64,000 nucleotides of DNA from Hypericibacter adhaerens (GTDB taxonomy: Bacteria > Pseudomonadota > Alphaproteobacteria > Dongiales > Dongiaceae): NCBI RefSeq assembly GCF_008728835.1, contig NZ_CP042582.1:3437001-3501000 (forward strand), given 5' to 3'. The notes under the pieces were generated by a model. That model was not told where the DNA came from. It ran no database searches and saw only the letters and a list, made by a program, of their open reading frames with translations. Both the position numbers and the translations under genes were made by a program. The number at the start of each line of letters is the position of its first letter. Position 1 is the first letter of the stretch. Positions 51,045 to 60,203 of this stretch are shown here, one piece after another.

Positions 51045-52141
51045 AGCTCCTGCCGCGCACCCTGTCGCTCTATCTGCTGCGGCATTTCCTGTTCTGGTGC
51101 CTGTCCGTGGCCTTCGGCGTCTGCGCCATCATCTTCGCGGCCGACATGATCCAGCTCTTGTCCGACGACCTGACGCAGCCCGGCGTCGGAACCTTCGATC
51201 TGATGGGCCTGGCCTTGCTGCGGTTGCCGCAGACCTTCCAGCAGGTCCTGCCGTTCGTGATCCTGATCGCGGGCCTGGGCACCTATCACCAGCTCACCCG
51301 CACCAGCGAGCTCGTCGTCGCCAGGGCCGCGGGCGTGTCGGTCTGGCAGTTCCTGGCGCCGCCGCTGCTGGCGGCGCTGGCGATCGGCATCTTCAGGATC
51401 ACGATGCTCGATCCCGTCGCGACGACGCTCCAGAGCAAGTTCGACCTGCTGCACGATGAATGGTTCGGCAACGGCGACGGCAATCTGGTCGCCACCGCGG
51501 GCAGCGGCGTCTGGCTGCGCGAGCAGGGGCTGGACGGTACCGCCATCGTCCATGCGAACCATGTCAGCCTCGCGAACCGCAGCCTGGGCGGGATCGTGCT
51601 ACTGACCTTCGATCCGGACGACCGCTTTCACGAGCGCGTCGACGCCCAGTTCGGCCGAATCGAGAACGGACGCTGGCAGCTCAGCGGCGTCGAGCGCGTC
51701 GTGGCCGGCCACGCGGTGGAGCGGATGGACAAGCTGTCCGTCCCGACACGAATCAGCTATAGCGAAATCCTCGATCGTTTCGCACAGACCAGCGTGATCT
51801 CCTTCTGGGCCCTGCCGCGCCATATTTCGCTACTCGAATCGACCGGCTTCTCGGCACGGCCCCATCGTCTGCTGTGGCATCGCCTGCTGGCCATGCCGCT
51901 TCTCTACATGGCGCTGCTCGTCATCGCCGCGTCCTTCGCCCTCAGATTCCACCGGAAGGGTGACGCGGCGCTGCTCGCCGGGGCTGGCGCCTTCACAGGT
52001 TTCCTGCTCTATTTCCTGTCCGACTTGGTTTACGCGTTGGGGATCAACTCGAGCATTCCACTGCAGTTGGCCGCCTGGGCGCCGGCGGGCGTGACAGCTC
52101 TGCTGGGCATCACAATGCTTTTACATTTCGAGGACGGCTAA
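51041..52141 (+). CDS. lptG: LPS export permease LptG
   Basis: The 366-residue partner of LptF, with the same plan: three helices, a jellyroll and three helices. It shows LSLYLLRHFLFWCLSVAFGVCAIIFAADMIQLL, the coupling segment ELVVARAAGVSVWQFLAPPLLAALAIG, and a periplasmic part with MLDPVATTLQSKFD. The ATG at 51041 overlaps the lptF stop, indicating coupled translation and 1:1 stoichiometry. It lies 8 bp before lptD. Confidence 0.95.
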   Translation: MKLLPRTLSLYLLRHFLFWCLSVAFGVCAIIFAADMIQLLSDDLTQPGVGTFDLMGLALLRLPQTFQQVLPFVILIAGLGTYHQLTRTSELVVARAAGVSVWQFLAPPLLAALAIGIFRITMLDPVATTLQSKFDLLHDEWFGNGDGNLVATAGSGVWLREQGLDGTAIVHANHVSLANRSLGGIVLLTFDPDDRFHERVDAQFGRIENGRWQLSGVERVVAGHAVERMDKLSVPTRISYSEILDRFAQTSVISFWALPRHISLLESTGFSARPHRLLWHRLLAMPLLYMALLVIAASFALRFHRKGDAALLAGAGAFTGFLLYFLSDLVYALGINSSIPLQLAAWAPAGVTALLGITMLLHFEDG

Positions 52142-52149
52142 GGGGCACG

Positions 52150-54363
52150 ATGAAGGGGGGATGGGCCGCGCTGTTGGGGGTGGCGCTGGCGATGGTCGTG
52201 GCATCCACCGCGGCTTGGTCGGCCTCCACGGCTCAAGACGAGCAGAATCCGCTCGAAAAACTGAAATCCAACGCCCCGGTGCTGCTGACCGCGGACGAGG
52301 TGACCTACGACCAGGAGAACGGCCTGGTGGTGGCGACGGGTCATGTCGAGATCTCGCAGAACGACAAGGTGCTGCTGGCGGACCGCGTCACCTATTCGGA
52401 GCGCACGCAGGTCGTCACCGCCGACGGCAATGTCAGCATCATGGACGAGGAGGGCAATGTCGTCTTCGCGGACCACATGGAGCTCGAGCACGACCTGAAG
52501 GAAGGCGCCATCTCCGACATGAAGATGCTGCTCTCCGACCGGTCGCGGGTCGCGGCGGCCTCGGGGCAGCGCTATGCGGGCAACTACACGGTCATGAACC
52601 GGGCGGTCTATTCGCCCTGCGAGCTCTGCGCCAGCGACCCGACGCGGGCGCCGCTCTGGCAGATCAAGGCCGTCAAGGTCATCCACGACCAGGAGGCCAA
52701 GCGGATCGAGTATGAAGACGCCTGGATGGAGATCTACGGCGTCCCGGTCTTCTATACGCCCTATTTCTCGCACCCCGATCCGACGGTGAAGCGCCAGAGC
52801 GGGTTCCTGTCGCCCAGCTTCGGCTACAACAACAATCTCGGTTTCCAGACCAAGATCCCCTATTTCTGGGTGCTGGGTCCCGACCAGGACATGACGATTT
52901 CGCCGCTGATCACCACCCAGCAGAGCGTCCTGCCGCAGATCGAATATCGCTATCGCCTCCCGGACGGCTATCTGCAGCTGGCGGGCAGCGCCACCATCGC
53001 CGACCGGGAGCGAACCCATAACGGCCAGAGCCAGACCCTGGAGAACCAGTTCCGCGGCAACATCGACAGCTACGGGCGCTTCGACCTCAACGACGACTGG
53101 CGTTGGGGCTTCGATGCGCGGCGCGAGACCGACAAGACCTTCATGCGCCTCTACCACCTCGGCGACGACCGGACCCTGACCAGCCGCCTGTTCGCCGAGA
53201 ACTTCGACGCCCGCAACTACTTCTCGGTCAACAACTACGCCTTCCAGGGAACGCTCCAGGAGGACAACAACGACGAGGCGCCGCTCGTCACGCCGGTGAT
53301 CGATTACAATTTCGTCAGCGAGCCGACCGACTACGGCGGCTACTACAAGGCCGACTTCAACACCATGGTGCTCGACCGCATCGACGGCCGCGACAGCCGG
53401 CGCGTGTCGCTGAATGTCGGCTGGAGCCTGCCCTATACCGCGCCCGCGGGCGATATCTACAAGCTCGACCTGACGCTGCGCGGCGACGGCTACTGGGTCG
53501 ACGATGTCAGCCTCGATTCCAACGATCCGAACCCCACGGGTCAGACCTTCAGCGGCCTGGCCGGCCGCATCTTTCCCCAGTTCGCCTTCGAATGGCACTA
53601 CCCCTTCGCCAGCGACTACGGCTCGTTCCACCAGGTGCTGGAGCCGATCGTCGGGGTCTATGCCTCGACCGACGCCGGCAATACCGACAAGATCCCGAAC
53701 GAGGACAGCATCGGCACCGAGATCGACGACACCAACCTGTTCAACGCGGACAGGTTCACCGGCCTCGATCGCGTCGACAACGGCCAGCGCGTCGATTACG
53801 GCGTGCGCTGGAGCGGCTACGGCGACCGCGGCGGCTCGACCACCATCCTCCTCGGTCAGAGCTTCCGGCTGGGCGGCGACGAAGGGGTGTTCGGCGACGG
53901 CTCGGGCCTGCAGCAGGACCTGTCGGATATCGTCGGCCGGGTCGACGTCCAACCGGCCAACTGGCTGGACCTGCTCTATCGGTTCCGGTTCGATGCCAAC
54001 ACATTCCATCCGCGGCACAACGAGGTGGGGGTGCGGGTCGGCGTGCCCGAGCTCAATCTGAGCGTGAGCTATGCTCAGATCGACAACATCGAAAGCAGCG
54101 ATCTCGGCAAGCGCGAGGAGGTCTACGGCACCGTATCGGCCAAGGTCGCCGACTACTGGTCGCTCTACTTCAGGGCCCGCAACGACATCGAGAACGGGGT
54201 GATGCGCTATGTCGGCGGCGGCATCACCTATGAGGACGAATGCATCCTGCTGAAGGCGGCGGTCACCCACAGCAACGTCGACGACGAGGAAGTGAATTCC
54301 GGCACCAGCTTCCTCTTCACGGTCGGTTTCAAGAATCTGGGGGCCGTCGAGGTGCCCTTCTGA
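52150..54363 (+). CDS. lptD: LPS-assembly outer-membrane protein LptD
   Basis: A 737-residue outer-membrane barrel that inserts LPS. A signal peptide (about 1-24) is followed by an LptA-like jellyroll (about 45-160, LLTADEVTYDQENGLVVATGHVEISQ), then a large beta-barrel rich in aromatic strands ending in FKNLGAVEVPF. Cys residues in SPCELCASDP and EDECILL could provide the interdomain disulfides known to be required in E. coli. The terminal Phe is typical of barrel proteins. It follows lptG by 8 bp, so permease and outer-membrane acceptor are co-expressed. Confidence 0.95.
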   Translation: MKGGWAALLGVALAMVVASTAAWSASTAQDEQNPLEKLKSNAPVLLTADEVTYDQENGLVVATGHVEISQNDKVLLADRVTYSERTQVVTADGNVSIMDEEGNVVFADHMELEHDLKEGAISDMKMLLSDRSRVAAASGQRYAGNYTVMNRAVYSPCELCASDPTRAPLWQIKAVKVIHDQEAKRIEYEDAWMEIYGVPVFYTPYFSHPDPTVKRQSGFLSPSFGYNNNLGFQTKIPYFWVLGPDQDMTISPLITTQQSVLPQIEYRYRLPDGYLQLAGSATIADRERTHNGQSQTLENQFRGNIDSYGRFDLNDDWRWGFDARRETDKTFMRLYHLGDDRTLTSRLFAENFDARNYFSVNNYAFQGTLQEDNNDEAPLVTPVIDYNFVSEPTDYGGYYKADFNTMVLDRIDGRDSRRVSLNVGWSLPYTAPAGDIYKLDLTLRGDGYWVDDVSLDSNDPNPTGQTFSGLAGRIFPQFAFEWHYPFASDYGSFHQVLEPIVGVYASTDAGNTDKIPNEDSIGTEIDDTNLFNADRFTGLDRVDNGQRVDYGVRWSGYGDRGGSTTILLGQSFRLGGDEGVFGDGSGLQQDLSDIVGRVDVQPANWLDLLYRFRFDANTFHPRHNEVGVRVGVPELNLSVSYAQIDNIESSDLGKREEVYGTVSAKVADYWSLYFRARNDIENGVMRYVGGGITYEDECILLKAAVTHSNVDDEEVNSGTSFLFTVGFKNLGAVEVPF

Positions 54364-54443
54364 GCGCCCCGGAGCCCCGCAAACCGGCAAAAGGCCGCGA
54401 TTCGGCCCCTCCCCTCCCCCTCGGCGGCGATAATTTTGGCGAA

Positions 54444-54473
54444 TTGTCCGCCCCGCCGGGCTTCGCTTATAGT
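54444..54473 (+). promoter_or_regulatory. Probable promoter for surA-rsmA
   Basis: TTGTCC (54444-54449), an 18-bp spacer and TATAGT (54468-54473) lie in the 265-bp gap after lptD. Transcription from here would start near 54480 and give a leader of about 150 nt that includes the hairpin at 54494-54540. Confidence 0.5.
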
Positions 54474-54493
54474 GGCGCCGATTTTCGCCCCCG

Positions 54494-54540
54494 GAGACTG
54501 ACCGCCTCGAGCCGCCCGCCGGTTCGAGGCGGTCAGTCTC
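54494..54540 (+). other. 17-bp perfect hairpin in the surA leader
   Basis: GAGACTGACCGCCTCGA (54494-54510) and its exact complement (54524-54540) surround a 13-base loop. There is no T-tract after it, so it does not look like a simple terminator. It lies between the candidate promoter and the surA start and would form early in the nascent RNA. Confidence 0.8.
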
Positions 54541-54628
54541 TGGATTGTTGAAGCAAGGCGAGAGCCGGCCCAGGGCTCACCCTGGCGTCCGTCGGGTCTC
54601 GCACCGGACCGGAAAGGCATTACCGATA

Positions 54629-55564
54629 GTGAGGCGCTGGTTCGCGTTTGCGCTCTGTCTCCTGTTCGTCTCGATGACGGCCCACCCGGCCGCGAGCCAG
54701 GATCTCAAGATCGCCGCCGTCGTCAATGACGACATCATCACCGTGATCGACCTGCTGGTTCGCACCCGAGTCGCGATGGTGGCGTCGCATGTCCCGGATA
54801 CGGTCGAGAACCGTCAGCGGCTGTCGGGCCTGGTCCTGCGCAGCCTGATCGACGAGCATCTCAAAACCCAGGCGGCGAAATCCCAGGGCGTCACCGTCGA
54901 GGAGGCCGATGTCACGGCCCGGCTGAATGCGCTGGCACAGCAGAACAACATCACGCTGGAGGAATTCAAGAAACGGCTCGCCGCCAGCGGCATCCTGATC
55001 GATTCGCTGGCCGACCAGTTCCGTGCCGACATCGCCTGGCAGGTGGTGGTGCGCAAGCGGTTCCGGAACGCCGCGACCGTCAGCCGGAAGGATATCGACG
55101 ACGAGCTGGCGCAGATCAAGGAAAACGAGGGCAAGCCGGAATATCTGGTGGGCGAGATCTTCCTGCCGGTCTATGCGCCCAGCGACTCCGCGGCGGTGGA
55201 GGCGACCGGCAAGGACCTGATGAGCCAGCTCGAGCAGGGTGCCAACTTCAACGACCTGGCCCAGCAATTCTCGCAATCGCCGACGGCGAGCACCGGCGGG
55301 ATCCTCGGCTGGCTGCGCGCCGACCAGCTCGATGCCGGCATGCGCAACGCCGTGACCGCCATGACCAAGGGCCAGATCACCGGCCCGATCCAGACCTCGG
55401 GCGGCTATTCGATCCTGACCCTGCTCGATCAGCGCATCGCGGCCAGCGATCAGGTCGACGAGAAGGCCGTCGCGGACCGCCTGACCACGCAGCGCCTCGA
55501 CACGCTCGCACGCGGCTATCTCAGCGACCTGCGCACGCAGGCCTTCGTCGACATCCGGCAGTGA
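54629..55564 (+). CDS. surA: SurA-like periplasmic chaperone/peptidyl-prolyl isomerase
   Basis: A 311-residue periplasmic folding factor for outer-membrane proteins. A signal peptide from GTG 54629 ([24 protein letters not shown]) leads into the SurA N-terminal domain (about 25-150, [20 protein letters not shown]) and one parvulin-type rotamase domain (about 165-275, [23 protein letters not shown]). E. coli SurA has two rotamase domains; the single one here is usual for alphaproteobacteria. GGAAAGG (54611-54617) supports GTG 54629 over the upstream TTG 54545. The context with lptD, a SurA client, fits. Confidence 0.9.
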   Translation: MRRWFAFALCLLFVSMTAHPAASQDLKIAAVVNDDIITVIDLLVRTRVAMVASHVPDTVENRQRLSGLVLRSLIDEHLKTQAAKSQGVTVEEADVTARLNALAQQNNITLEEFKKRLAASGILIDSLADQFRADIAWQVVVRKRFRNAATVSRKDIDDELAQIKENEGKPEYLVGEIFLPVYAPSDSAAVEATGKDLMSQLEQGANFNDLAQQFSQSPTASTGGILGWLRADQLDAGMRNAVTAMTKGQITGPIQTSGGYSILTLLDQRIAASDQVDEKAVADRLTTQRLDTLARGYLSDLRTQAFVDIRQ

Positions 55565-55649
55565 CCGGCAAGGCGCCGCGGCGGTTCCCGCCGGGCGCGA
55601 CGGCCGGAACCCGGCCCGCCGCCTCGCCGGCCCCGGAAGCTTCCGCGCC

Positions 55650-56504
55650 ATGAGCGACGGCGATCCCCCGATCCTGCCGCCGCTGCGCGACGTGATCGCC
55701 CGCCACGGGCTCGCCGCAAGGCGTGCCCTGGGCCAGCATTTCCTGCTCGATCTCAATCTCACCGGCCGCATCGCGCGCGCCGCCGGCGATCTGGGGGCGG
55801 GAACCACGATCGAGATCGGCCCCGGCCCCGGCGGCCTGACCCGCGCCCTCCTCGCCCATGGCGCGCGCCGGGTGATCGCGATCGAGCTCGATCCGCGCTG
55901 CGTGGAGGCGCTGCAGGAGCTGGCGGCCGCCTATCCCGGCCGGCTCGAGATCATCGCCGGCGACGCCATGGCGATCGACCCGGCGAAGCTCGGCGACGCG
56001 CCGCGGCGCATCGTGGCGAACCTGCCCTACAACGTTTCGACGGCGCTCCTGGCGCAATGGCTGCCGTCGCTCTCGCGGCTGGAGCGGCTGGTGCTGATGT
56101 TCCAGAAGGAAGTGGCCGAGCGGCTGGCCGCGAAGCCGGGTTCGCGGGACTATGGCCGGCTCTCGGTCGCGCTGCAGTGGCGCGCGGAGGTCAAGCGCCT
56201 GTTCGACCTGCCGCCCCGCGCTTTCACGCCGCCGCCCAAGGTCACGTCGAGCGTGGTCGAGATCCGCCCGCTGCCGCAGCCTCGCTTCGCGGCCGATGCC
56301 GAGCTGCTCGAGCGCCTCACCGCCGCCGCCTTCAACCAGCGGCGCAAGATGCTGCGCCAGAGCCTGCGCTCGGCGGTTCCCGATGCGGCGGCGCTGCTCG
56401 AGGCCGCCGGCATCGACGGCACCCAGCGGGCGGAGGATCTCTCGGTGGAGCAGTTCTGCGCGCTGGCGCTGGCGCTGGCGAAGAGCCGGGGACGGATGGG
56501 GTGA
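55650..56504 (+). CDS. rsmA: 16S rRNA dimethyladenosine transferase
   Basis: KsgA/RsmA, which dimethylates two adjacent adenosines near the 16S rRNA 3' end. The 284 residues have the N-terminal [14 protein letters not shown] motif [11 protein letters not shown] (55-64), [13 protein letters not shown], the NLPYNVS catalytic motif (124-130) and [12 protein letters not shown]. The ATG is at 55650. It is 85 bp after surA; pdxA, which commonly separates surA and rsmA, is absent. The intervening 85 bp contains nothing recognisable. Confidence 0.96.
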   Translation: MSDGDPPILPPLRDVIARHGLAARRALGQHFLLDLNLTGRIARAAGDLGAGTTIEIGPGPGGLTRALLAHGARRVIAIELDPRCVEALQELAAAYPGRLEIIAGDAMAIDPAKLGDAPRRIVANLPYNVSTALLAQWLPSLSRLERLVLMFQKEVAERLAAKPGSRDYGRLSVALQWRAEVKRLFDLPPRAFTPPPKVTSSVVEIRPLPQPRFAADAELLERLTAAAFNQRRKMLRQSLRSAVPDAAALLEAAGIDGTQRAEDLSVEQFCALALALAKSRGRMG

Positions 56505-56545
56505 GACGAATAGCAGCGGCGTCCCCTCTCCCGCCATTACCTAAT

Positions 56546-56644
56546 CCCCTCCCCCTTGATGGGGGAGGGTAAGGGAGGGGGTGGGGCCGCAAACGAGATC
56601 CATGATCGCCCCCCGCCCTAACCCTCCCCTCAAGGGGGGAGGGG
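56546..56644. repeat. Double-hairpin G/C-rich palindrome (R7)
   Basis: The first hairpin is CCTCCCCC-TTGAT-GGGGGAGG (about 56548-56568); the second is CCCTCCCCT-CAAG-GGGGGAGGG (about 56623-56643, one mismatch). GGGAGGGGGTGGGG and its approximate inverse CCCCCCGCCC flank a centre unlike R1. Before it, GTCCCCTCTCCCGCC (56521) may be a fragment of another copy. It lies between convergent rsmA and gmk. Confidence 0.82.
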
Positions 56645-56678
56645 ATAGGAAAAACAAGCGGCGGGGAAAGCTCGTTTG

Positions 56679-57377
56679 CTACTGCCCCTCCCGCAGCGCC
56701 TTCACGAACTCGTGCAATCCCAGCTGGCGCTCGCGGCGCAGGCGCTCGGCCTGGAGGATCGCCTCCACCTGCGGGATGGTCTTCTCCAGCTCGTGATTGA
56801 CCAGCACATAGTGATATTCGGGCCAGTGGCTGAGCTCGTCGGCGGCCTTGGCCATGCGCTTCGCCACCTCTTCGTGGCTGTCCTGCGCCCGGCTGTGGAG
56901 CCGGCGCTCGAGCTCACGGGTCGAGGGCGGCAGGATGAAGACGGTGACGAGATCCTTCGGCGCGCTGGCCTCGAGCTGCTGCGTGCCCTGCCAGTCGATG
57001 TCGAACAGGACGTCCCGCCCGCCGCTGAGCGCGGCTTCGACAGGCCCGCGCGGCGTGCCGTAATAATTCCCGAACACCTTGGCGTATTCGAGGAACTCGC
57101 CCCGGTTCACCATCAGGTTGAACTCGTCGGGGCTGACGAAATGATAGTCGACCCCGGGAACCTCGCCCGGCCGCTTCGGCCGGGTGGTGGCCGAGACCGA
57201 CATCTGCAGCAGGGGATCGCGAGCAAGGAGAGCCCGCGAGATCGAGGTCTTGCCGGCGCCCGAGGGCGAGGACAGCACCAGCATCAGGCCGCGCCGGTGG
57301 ATCTCGACGAAGGCGCTGCCCGCCGCCTCGGGCGCGGACGCGCCGTGCTTCTTCTTGTGCGGGGAGGCGGCGCTCAT
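56679..57377 (-). CDS. gmk: Guanylate kinase
   Basis: Converts GMP to GDP. The 232 residues contain SSPSGAGKTS (36-45), the GMP-binding SATTRPKRPGEVPGVDYHFV, YAKVFGNYYGTP and VLFDIDWQGTQQL. It has an N-terminal extension of about 28 polar residues (MSAASPHKKKHG...). ATG 57377 overlaps the yicC stop by 4 bp (ATGA), so the two are co-translated. The yicC-gmk pairing is common in alphaproteobacteria. Confidence 0.96.
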   Translation of the reverse strand: MSAASPHKKKHGASAPEAAGSAFVEIHRRGLMLVLSSPSGAGKTSISRALLARDPLLQMSVSATTRPKRPGEVPGVDYHFVSPDEFNLMVNRGEFLEYAKVFGNYYGTPRGPVEAALSGGRDVLFDIDWQGTQQLEASAPKDLVTVFILPPSTRELERRLHSRAQDSHEEVAKRMAKAADELSHWPEYHYVLVNHELEKTIPQVEAILQAERLRRERQLGLHEFVKALREGQ

Positions 57378-58279
57378 TCGATGTTCTGCACCTGCTCACG
57401 GAACTGCTCCACCACCGCCTTCATGTCGAGCCCGACAGCGGTGAGCTCCAGATCGGCGGACTTGCTGCAGATGGTATTGGCCTCGCGGTTGAGCTCCTGG
57501 CAGAGGAAGTCGAGCTTGCGCCCGATGGCCCCGCCGGCATTCACCAGCGCGCGCGACGCCTCGATATGGGCCGTCAGCCGGTCCAGCTCCTCCCGCACGT
57601 CGCTCTTGGCGATCAGCAGCGCGAATTCCTGGGCCAGCCGGTCCTCGGACAGGGCCGGCACCTGGGCCAGAAGCTCGCCGACCTGCTGGCGGAAGCGCGC
57701 CCGCTGCGCCTCGGGCTGCGCGGCGGCAAGGCTTCGGGCGCGCCCGACCAACCGCTCGATCTCCTGCAGCTGATCGAGCGCGATGCGGGCGAGACGCGCG
57801 CCTTCCTCGGCCCGCATCCGCACCAGCCCGTCGAGCGCCTCGCCGAACCCCTTGAGCAGCAGCGCCAGGCGCGCGTCGCGCGCCTCCTCGCTCTCCTCCT
57901 CGTCGATCCGCTCGACCACGCCCGGCAGCGCCAGGAGCCCATCGAGCCGCGGTCGCTCGGCATCGACCAGCATTCCCAGGTCCTTCGCCGCCTGGATCAC
58001 CTGATCGAGCGCGGCGCGATTGATGCGGTAGCGCGTCTGCGGCTGGCCCTGGCGCGCCGCTTCGAGCTGGACGCTGATATTGCCGCGCCGACACCGCTCG
58101 GGGACCGCCTGGCGCAGCTGCGGCTCCAGCGCCTCGCAACCGGCGGGCAGGCGCAGGCGCAGATCGAGATTGCGGCCATTGACGCTGCGAATCTCCCAGC
58201 TCCAGCGCCGCTCGCCCTCGCCGATCTCGGCCCGGGAAAAGCCTGTCATGCTGGCCACGGTGTTCGCCGATTTCGTCAC
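57374..58279 (-). CDS. YicC-family endoribonuclease
   Basis: A 301-residue YicC-like protein; members are RNA endonucleases linked to stationary phase and sRNA decay. It begins with the signature SMTGFSRAEIGEG, has EIRSVNGRNLDLRLRLP and ends with the conserved AHIEASRALVNAGGAIGRKLDFLCQELNREANTICSKS...MKAVVEQFREQVQNIE. Start options are GTG 58279, with GGGGA 5 bp upstream, and GTG 58255 or ATG 58249, which begin at the family motif. It is coupled to gmk by a 4-bp overlap and divergent from the SDR gene. Confidence 0.9.
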   Translation of the reverse strand: MTKSANTVASMTGFSRAEIGEGERRWSWEIRSVNGRNLDLRLRLPAGCEALEPQLRQAVPERCRRGNISVQLEAARQGQPQTRYRINRAALDQVIQAAKDLGMLVDAERPRLDGLLALPGVVERIDEEESEEARDARLALLLKGFGEALDGLVRMRAEEGARLARIALDQLQEIERLVGRARSLAAAQPEAQRARFRQQVGELLAQVPALSEDRLAQEFALLIAKSDVREELDRLTAHIEASRALVNAGGAIGRKLDFLCQELNREANTICSKSADLELTAVGLDMKAVVEQFREQVQNIE

Positions 58280-58386
58280 AAATTCCCCGACATGTTGTGT
58301 ATTCCGTCCGGTTCGCGACTATATACTGCGGTCCCAACGGCAACAAGCGAGGCGGCCGATCAGCGGCTGCCACGGAGCATCCGGTC

Positions 58387-59175
58387 ATGCCGCCCTTGGC
58401 CGCGTCCGTTCGAACGGACCGACCGCAGCGCATCCTCATCACGGGCGCCTCGAGCGGGATCGGCGCGGCGCTGGCCCTCGCCTATGCCGAACGCGGCATC
58501 GGCCTCGTGCTGGGCGGCCGCGATCTCCCGCGGCTCGCGGCGACCGAAGGCGCCTGCCGCGCCCGCGGCGCCGAGGTCGAGGCCGCGACGGTCGACGTCA
58601 CCGACGCCGGTGCCATGCGGCGCTGGATCGAGGCGGCCGACGATCGCGCCCCGCTCGATCTGGTCATCGCCAATGCCGGCATCTCGGCGGGCACCGGCAC
58701 CGACGGCGAAAGCGAGGCGCAGGCGCGCGCGATCTTCGCGACCAACATCGACGGCGTGGTCAATACGGTCTGGCCGGCCCTGCAGCGGATGGAGCGGCGC
58801 GGCCGCGGCCAGGTTGCGCTGATGAGCTCGCTGGCCGCCTTCCGCGGCTTCCCGGGTGCGCCGGCCTATTGCGGCAGCAAGGCGGCCGTGCGCGTCTGGG
58901 GCGAGGGCTTGCGCGGCGAATATGCCGGCAAGGGCGTCGCCGTCTCGGTGATCTGCCCGGGCTATGTCGAGAGCCCGATGACGGCGGTCAACGATTTTCC
59001 GATGCCGCTGCTGATGAGCGCCGAGCGGGCCGCCGGGATCGTCAAGCGCGGGCTCGCGCGCAACCGCGCCCGCATCGCCTTCCCGTTTCCGATGTATGTC
59101 GCGGCCTGGCTCCTGGGTGCGCTGCCGCCGGGCCTGACCGATCCCCTGCTCCGCCGCCTGCCCAAGAAAGCGTGA
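58387..59175 (+). CDS. Short-chain dehydrogenase/reductase
   Basis: A 262-residue classical SDR with the cofactor motif TGASSGIG (19-26), NAG at about 96-98, catalytic Ser147/148, Tyr161 and Lys165 (MSSLAAFRGFPGAPAYCGSKAA), and a C-terminal hydrophobic stretch (FPFPMYVAAWLLGALPPG) suggesting membrane association. Glycine-rich GGRD after strand 2 favours NADP. The substrate is unknown. ATG 58387 is preferred over GTG 58297, whose extra residues are not SDR-like. It sits on the opposite strand between mltG and yicC, and its stop is 4 bp from the mltG stop. Confidence 0.88.
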   Translation: MPPLAASVRTDRPQRILITGASSGIGAALALAYAERGIGLVLGGRDLPRLAATEGACRARGAEVEAATVDVTDAGAMRRWIEAADDRAPLDLVIANAGISAGTGTDGESEAQARAIFATNIDGVVNTVWPALQRMERRGRGQVALMSSLAAFRGFPGAPAYCGSKAAVRVWGEGLRGEYAGKGVAVSVICPGYVESPMTAVNDFPMPLLMSAERAAGIVKRGLARNRARIAFPFPMYVAAWLLGALPPGLTDPLLRRLPKKA

Positions 59176-59179
59176 GAGA

Positions 59180-60196
59180 TCAGTCCGCCTGGGTGGTGAC
59201 GCGCTTCTGCGCCTGGATCTTGCGCCAGGCGGCGACGTTCTTGTTGTGCTCGGCCAGCGTCCGGGCGAACACATGGCCGCCGCTGCCGTCGGCGACGAAA
59301 TAGAGATCGTCGCTCGCCGCCGGATGCAGCACCGCCTCGATCGCCGCGCGCCCCGGATTGGCGATCGGTGCCGGCGGCAGCCCGGCCACGGCATAGGTGT
59401 TGAAAGGGCTGTCGAGCGCCAGGTCCTTGGTGGTGAGCGCGCGATCGAGCTTCGAGCGTCCCTCGGTGAGGGCATAGATCACCGTCGGATCCGACTGCAG
59501 CGCCATGCCCTTGGCGAGGCGGTTCAGGAACACGGCGGCGACATGCGGGCGTTCCTCGGGCAGGCCCGTCTCCTTCTCCACGATCGAGGCCAGGATCAGC
59601 ACCTCCTGCGGGGTCTTGAAGGGCAGGCCGTCGGCGCGTCCGGGCCACAGCTCGGCCAGCACCTGCTCCATCGAGCCCTTCATGCGGGCGACCAGATCGG
59701 CCCGGCTGTCGCCGCGCACGAAGAAATAGGTTTCCGGGAGCAGCGCGCCCTCGGGGCCCAGGCTCGCGAGGTCGGGCGTGTCGCCGCCGAGATCGGGAGC
59801 GGCCGCCACCAGCTCCAGCACCTCGCGGTTGGTGAGCCCCTCGGCGATGGTGAGGCGATGCTGGATCTGGCGCCCCTCGATCATCTGCTGCATCGCGCCC
59901 TGCGGGCTGATGCCGGCGGCGAAGAGATACTCGCCCGCCTTGAGGTGCTTCTTGTCGGCGAGGAGACGCACGCCCAGCCGGAAGACGAGGCGGTCCTCGA
60001 TGACGCCGGCATCCGCCAGCAGCCCGGCGATGGCCGAGACGCTGCTGCCGCGCGGGACGACCAGCGTGACGTCCGCGGTCGAGGGACCGGGTGCCGTGAA
60101 CTGCTTGTAGCCCCACCAGGCGGCCGCTGCGGCGGCGCCAGCGACCAGGACGGCAACCAGCAGCAGGGTCAGCAGCAGCCGGCGCAGCCCCGCCAT
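59180..60196 (-). CDS. mltG: Endolytic murein transglycosylase MltG
   Basis: A 338-residue inner-membrane enzyme that cuts nascent glycan strands and sets their length. It has one N-terminal helix (LLLTLLLVAVLVAGAAAAAAWWGY), a LysM-like/YceG N-domain (VPRGSSVSAIAGLLADAGVI), and the catalytic Glu in ILASIVEKETGL (about 201-212). SDPTVIYAL and SPFNTYAVAGLPPAPIANPGRAAI are the family signatures. It lies 7 bp after fabF at the distal end of the fatty-acid operon. Confidence 0.94.
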   Translation of the reverse strand: MAGLRRLLLTLLLVAVLVAGAAAAAAWWGYKQFTAPGPSTADVTLVVPRGSSVSAIAGLLADAGVIEDRLVFRLGVRLLADKKHLKAGEYLFAAGISPQGAMQQMIEGRQIQHRLTIAEGLTNREVLELVAAAPDLGGDTPDLASLGPEGALLPETYFFVRGDSRADLVARMKGSMEQVLAELWPGRADGLPFKTPQEVLILASIVEKETGLPEERPHVAAVFLNRLAKGMALQSDPTVIYALTEGRSKLDRALTTKDLALDSPFNTYAVAGLPPAPIANPGRAAIEAVLHPAASDDLYFVADGSGGHVFARTLAEHNKNVAAWRKIQAQKRVTTQAD

Positions 60197-60203
60197 GGCG
60201 GGA

